DNA of 31,591 nt from Aduncisulcus paluster (taxonomy: Eukaryota > Fornicata): positions 1-31,591 of the forward strand of contig BQXS01012454.1 in the NCBI GenBank assembly GCA_024181965.1, read 5' to 3'. The position numbers were made by a program, and so were the translations under genes. The notes below the pieces were generated by a model. That model saw only the letters and a program-made list of their open reading frames with translations. It made no database searches and was not told the DNA's origin. Positions 28,652 to 31,591 of the stretch are shown here, piece by piece; the stretch's first letter is position 1, and each line of letters starts with the position of its first letter.

Positions 28652-31591
28652 TCACTCTGATGGCAGTATATCCTTACATAATTGGATATAATCGATTGAA
28701 CCGTCTCTTCTCTTCTTGATCAACTCAACAAGAGTATCGAATTCTTTAGGACTCAAGCAAGATCCAAAGAACTCAGCAAAGGTATCTTCTTTAATCTTTC
28801 CACCCTCACGCTGAGCAATTTGCCTGAAAACATTCAAATAATCTTGGGGTGTCTCGAGACAAGGCACAAGAGTCGAGCAAACGTCAACAAACTCATTAAA
28901 CTCAATCTTTCCGCTGCCATCTTTGTCCATTTTCTTGAATGTGTCCCAAACCATCTCATCCGTCACATCGTTTCCAAGGGCAGATAAAAGAGTCTTGATC
29001 TCACTAACACTCAAATCGCCACTTCCATCGGCATCAAAGTATCTAAACACACTTTGGAGCTCAGAAAATCTTTCAACACTGACTCCGTAAGACATAACAA
29101 GTTCTTTTTCTTCTTCCATTTTCTCTTCAACTGAAATAATTGTCCTTTCAAGGCCTTGCATGGCATCTTCTAAAACAGACGAATGACATGGTGGAAGAGT
29201 CTCGACAACATCCTGGACCTCTTCCAAAAGAACCTTTTTGGACACAAGTTCGTTCTCTTTGACTCTCTCCGCACACCGATGTAAATGCATTCCACTCTCC
29301 ATCTGTTCAGTACTATCTGCGAGTAGAGCAATCTGCTTGTCAAGAGATGCTGTCAACTGTCTCTCAACCTTCCCTTCTTCATCGCAGAAGGCTGAGTTGA
29401 ATGAGAATAAATTGGAATGAAGCTGTGAATAATCGACTGGGTTGAGAATTGAATCTCTTCTGGCAAGGGTTTGGATACTGACTTTTCCCACGGCACTCTC
29501 AATACTCCTATTGTGAGGATAATATAATTTGAATGGAATATCCTTGTCAATTTCAATGTAAGGACAAGAGAAAGCCGGGACAATCGATGTGGAAGAAGCT
29601 GTGAAATCAACATCATCGTGTATCTCCTCTTCACTAAATACAACACATTCGCTAACGGCAGTACTGAGAATGTGTTGAACATGGAATTGGGTTCCAAAAC
29701 GAAGAGAATCGACAACAGACGGACCACATTCGCGCATCAAGAGAGACCAAACATCATGTGAGGGGGCAGTTTGAGTGGCATAAGATGCCGACGGTTTGAA
29801 TTCTTGAAGTTTCCTCTCATATTTCTGCAAATCTCCAATGTCGTCCTCCTTTTTGTTCATGACCTTGATTTCAGGTGTTGGATCTTTCAGGACAGATGTG
29901 AGAGTGTGAGTATTGATGTTATTCACAGCACTAGCACACATTTCAGAGATCATCTGCATACCGACGACCACTCCATCAGCCTTACATTGGTTGTTTATAA
30001 TACGAGTATCACGATCAACGAATTTCAATAAATCAGAGGCAGGGGGGAGATCCAAGAAAATACGATCAATCAATGCATTCCAGTTCTTCACAGTGTTACG
30101 AAGAGCAAGCAAAAGAACATAGAAATGATCAGGCTGAAGGAATCGAGCAAGTGGAACAAAGAATGAGTGTTGTTGCTTCCCAGGTTTGTCAAGTCCCTCT
30201 CCAGATCCATCAAGCATTGAGACACTCATGGCACTCTTGGTCATTGATGTAGATCCAGCGATGAATGGTGAGGCTATGATTCCAGCACCGACAGCCACAG
30301 TACCTCTACGCATGGTATCCATATGGAGTTTATCATGAAGAGACAGAGCAAATGGATCCACAACCATGCCTCCCTCATTCATTGCTTTCTCCTCAGCTTT
30401 GGCAACATCTCCATCCTCGCCCAATAAAGTACAAACAGAGTTGAAATCATCAACAATGTCAGATAACACAGTGGCCTTGAAATTGACCTCAGTGACAAGT
30501 TGAGAAACTCTCATCCATACAGCTACTGCTGCATCCCGTGAAGAGAAGAAGACTACCTCACGATCTTCACGCATACGACGCACATTCACAGCTTTGTTCT
30601 TTGAATCACGTTCCATGGCAGTCGCAAGGAGTTCAGGACCATTGCGGACATAAGTACGTACGAACTCATCAATAAACTGATTGGAGCGATCAATAAATGT
30701 ATCGAATGTTTCAATTTCACTTGGAATACTTGTCTTGTTCCCTGTGAGGAATCTAGACTTCAACAAAAGATTGGCACTGGCATCTGTCTGTTGTAAACTG
30801 TCTAAAATACTCTCACACTCACACACGAGGGAAACAACAGTGTCCCACAGATGTGAGTTAGTCGAGGAAGCATTTGAAGGACCAACGACAACTCCACGAC
30901 GGTCATGATCACCCAATAGACGCTTTAGATCCTTCTCTCTGGCACGGGTGACAGTATCATTACTCAAGGGAGTGGGAACAGTGGGTAACGAAGGAGCTGG
31001 AGAGTCAGGATCGATTGTACGGATACCCATGGCACTAAGTTGAGCACAAGAAACAGCGACAGACTCAAGAACATCGAATACGTCATTGGTTTGTGCAATG
31101 AAGCTTGGGAGGGACTCAAGAGAAGCTCTCAGGGCAGAGATAATGGAGTTCTTGGCGGAGGAAAGAGTGCTGAACGATGGGGTAGGTGGTAATGGAGCAC
31201 TTGTAAGTTCACGAGCTTGTTGGATATGCGTAGGAATAGTTGGGTGAGAGATGGAAGAACGTGGTGTTTGTCCTGAACGAGCAGGGTGTCCAGCGAAACG
31301 ACGACTCATACGCTGGGAAGAAGCCAAACTCTTCCCACCCCTGCCAGATGTGACACCACGACTTGATAACCTTGAGGAGAAACGTGTACGTCCTCTCTTT
31401 CCATCAGTATGTTCACTGTCGACCGTAGCAGACATCTCTCTTTCAGTGGTTTCTTCTACAGAATCTTCACCATAGTTGTAGGCATCGGCTCTGACAATAG
31501 GTTCAACTCTAGCTCCACCTTTCTTCTTGATAACAATTTCACCCTCAGATGCGAGATTCTTGACTCTTTCCATCTCTTCCTCTTCCACCCT
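28652..31591 (-). CDS. EF-hand protein with long helical N-terminal region (5' end may be outside window)
   Basis: The frame is open to the right edge. The first ATG is at 31571-31573 (973 residues), preceded by an open acidic stretch, so the true start may lie beyond the window. The N-terminus is acidic, then a strongly basic Arg/Ser-rich segment (GRTRFSSRLSSRG, RMSRRFAGHPARSG) follows. The long middle is predicted largely helical and is not recognised. The C-terminus carries a calmodulin-like EF-hand set. Loop 1 is DADGSGDLSVSE (about 840-851) and loop 2 is DKDGSGKIEFNE; both are canonical calcium loops. A third and fourth hand are degenerate (KIKEDTFAEFF, RRDGSIDYIQL). The layout recalls cytoskeletal proteins such as actinin-like or axonemal EF-hand proteins, but no actin-binding or spectrin motif was identified. 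Stop is at 28652-28654, with the protein ending DILPSE. Confidence 0.85.
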   Translation of the reverse strand, partial: RVEEEEMERVKNLASEGEIVIKKKGGARVEPIVRADAYNYGEDSVEETTEREMSATVDSEHTDGKRGRTRFSSRLSSRGVTSGRGGKSLASSQRMSRRFAGHPARSGQTPRSSISHPTIPTHIQQARELTSAPLPPTPSFSTLSSAKNSIISALRASLESLPSFIAQTNDVFDVLESVAVSCAQLSAMGIRTIDPDSPAPSLPTVPTPLSNDTVTRAREKDLKRLLGDHDRRGVVVGPSNASSTNSHLWDTVVSLVCECESILDSLQQTDASANLLLKSRFLTGNKTSIPSEIETFDTFIDRSNQFIDEFVRTYVRNGPELLATAMERDSKNKAVNVRRMREDREVVFFSSRDAAVAVWMRVSQLVTEVNFKATVLSDIVDDFNSVCTLLGEDGDVAKAEEKAMNEGGMVVDPFALSLHDKLHMDTMRRGTVAVGAGIIASPFIAGSTSMTKSAMSVSMLDGSGEGLDKPGKQQHSFFVPLARFLQPDHFYVLLLALRNTVKNWNALIDRIFLDLPPASDLLKFVDRDTRIINNQCKADGVVVGMQMISEMCASAVNNINTHTLTSVLKDPTPEIKVMNKKEDDIGDLQKYERKLQEFKPSASYATQTAPSHDVWSLLMRECGPSVVDSLRFGTQFHVQHILSTAVSECVVFSEEEIHDDVDFTASSTSIVPAFSCPYIEIDKDIPFKLYYPHNRSIESAVGKVSIQTLARRDSILNPVDYSQLHSNLFSFNSAFCDEEGKVERQLTASLDKQIALLADSTEQMESGMHLHRCAERVKENELVSKKVLLEEVQDVVETLPPCHSSVLEDAMQGLERTIISVEEKMEEEKELVMSYGVSVERFSELQSVFRYFDADGSGDLSVSEIKTLLSALGNDVTDEMVWDTFKKMDKDGSGKIEFNEFVDVCSTLVPCLETPQDYLNVFRQIAQREGGKIKEDTFAEFFGSCLSPKEFDTLVELIKKRRDGSIDYIQLCKDILPSE

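Overview
This is eukaryotic nuclear DNA from a protist. The evidence is four spliceosomal-type introns with GTATGT/GTACGT donors, cytosolic ribosomal proteins (uL4, eL33), ARF1, a replication factor C subunit, a five-RRM Mrd1-type ribosome-biogenesis factor, an EST1/SMG7-like protein and a eukaryotic-type kinase. The ciliary protein CFAP298 implies a flagellated cell. Genes end in TAA, TAG and TGA, so the standard code applies. Intergenic DNA is very A+T-rich, genes are short-spaced, introns are few and sit at 5' ends, and serine homopolymers are frequent. This would fit a free-living metamonad/fornicate-type flagellate, but no taxonomic marker settles it.

Layout. 1-4401 (-): a Ser/Thr-kinase gene with a long helical C-terminal region that runs off the left edge; its middle is present three times and the frame is broken. 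4402-5400: A+T-rich non-coding. 5401-6624 (-): coiled-coil protein. 6811-8871 (+): Mrd1/RBM19-type protein whose start codon appears to be split by an intron. 9140-13888 (+): EST1/SMG7-like protein. 14699-17249 (-): low-complexity protein with a possible TFIIB/cyclin-like core, interrupted by an assembly gap and a false-looking duplication. 17718-18752 (+): RPL4. 18957-19769 (+): CFAP298. 20144-20845 (+): Cys-rich type I membrane protein. 21232-22484 (-): RFC5-type clamp-loader subunit. 22951-23446 (+): eL33. 23637-24320 (-): small type I membrane protein. 24642-25288 (+): ARF1. 25538-27516 (+): unknown protein, frame broken by a 347-bp tandem duplication. 28652-31591 (-): EF-hand protein open at the right edge.

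The genes are unrelated housekeeping and cytoskeletal loci, and no operon or mobile element was seen. Two things stand out. First, Mrd1, RFC5, eL33 and ARF1 each carry one short intron within the first ~100 coding bases, and in Mrd1 it falls inside the ATG. Second, three loci carry near-perfect partial duplications (630/644 bp, 232 bp including the gap, and 347 bp). Each breaks an otherwise intact frame, and removing the extra copy restores the frame arithmetic every time. One of them includes a 38-bp piece of the kinase gene abutting the run of N. This pattern argues for assembly or haplotype artefacts more than for biology. I did not find a convincing new biological system here; the split-start-codon intron and the kinase-helical-repeat architecture are the most interesting biological observations.
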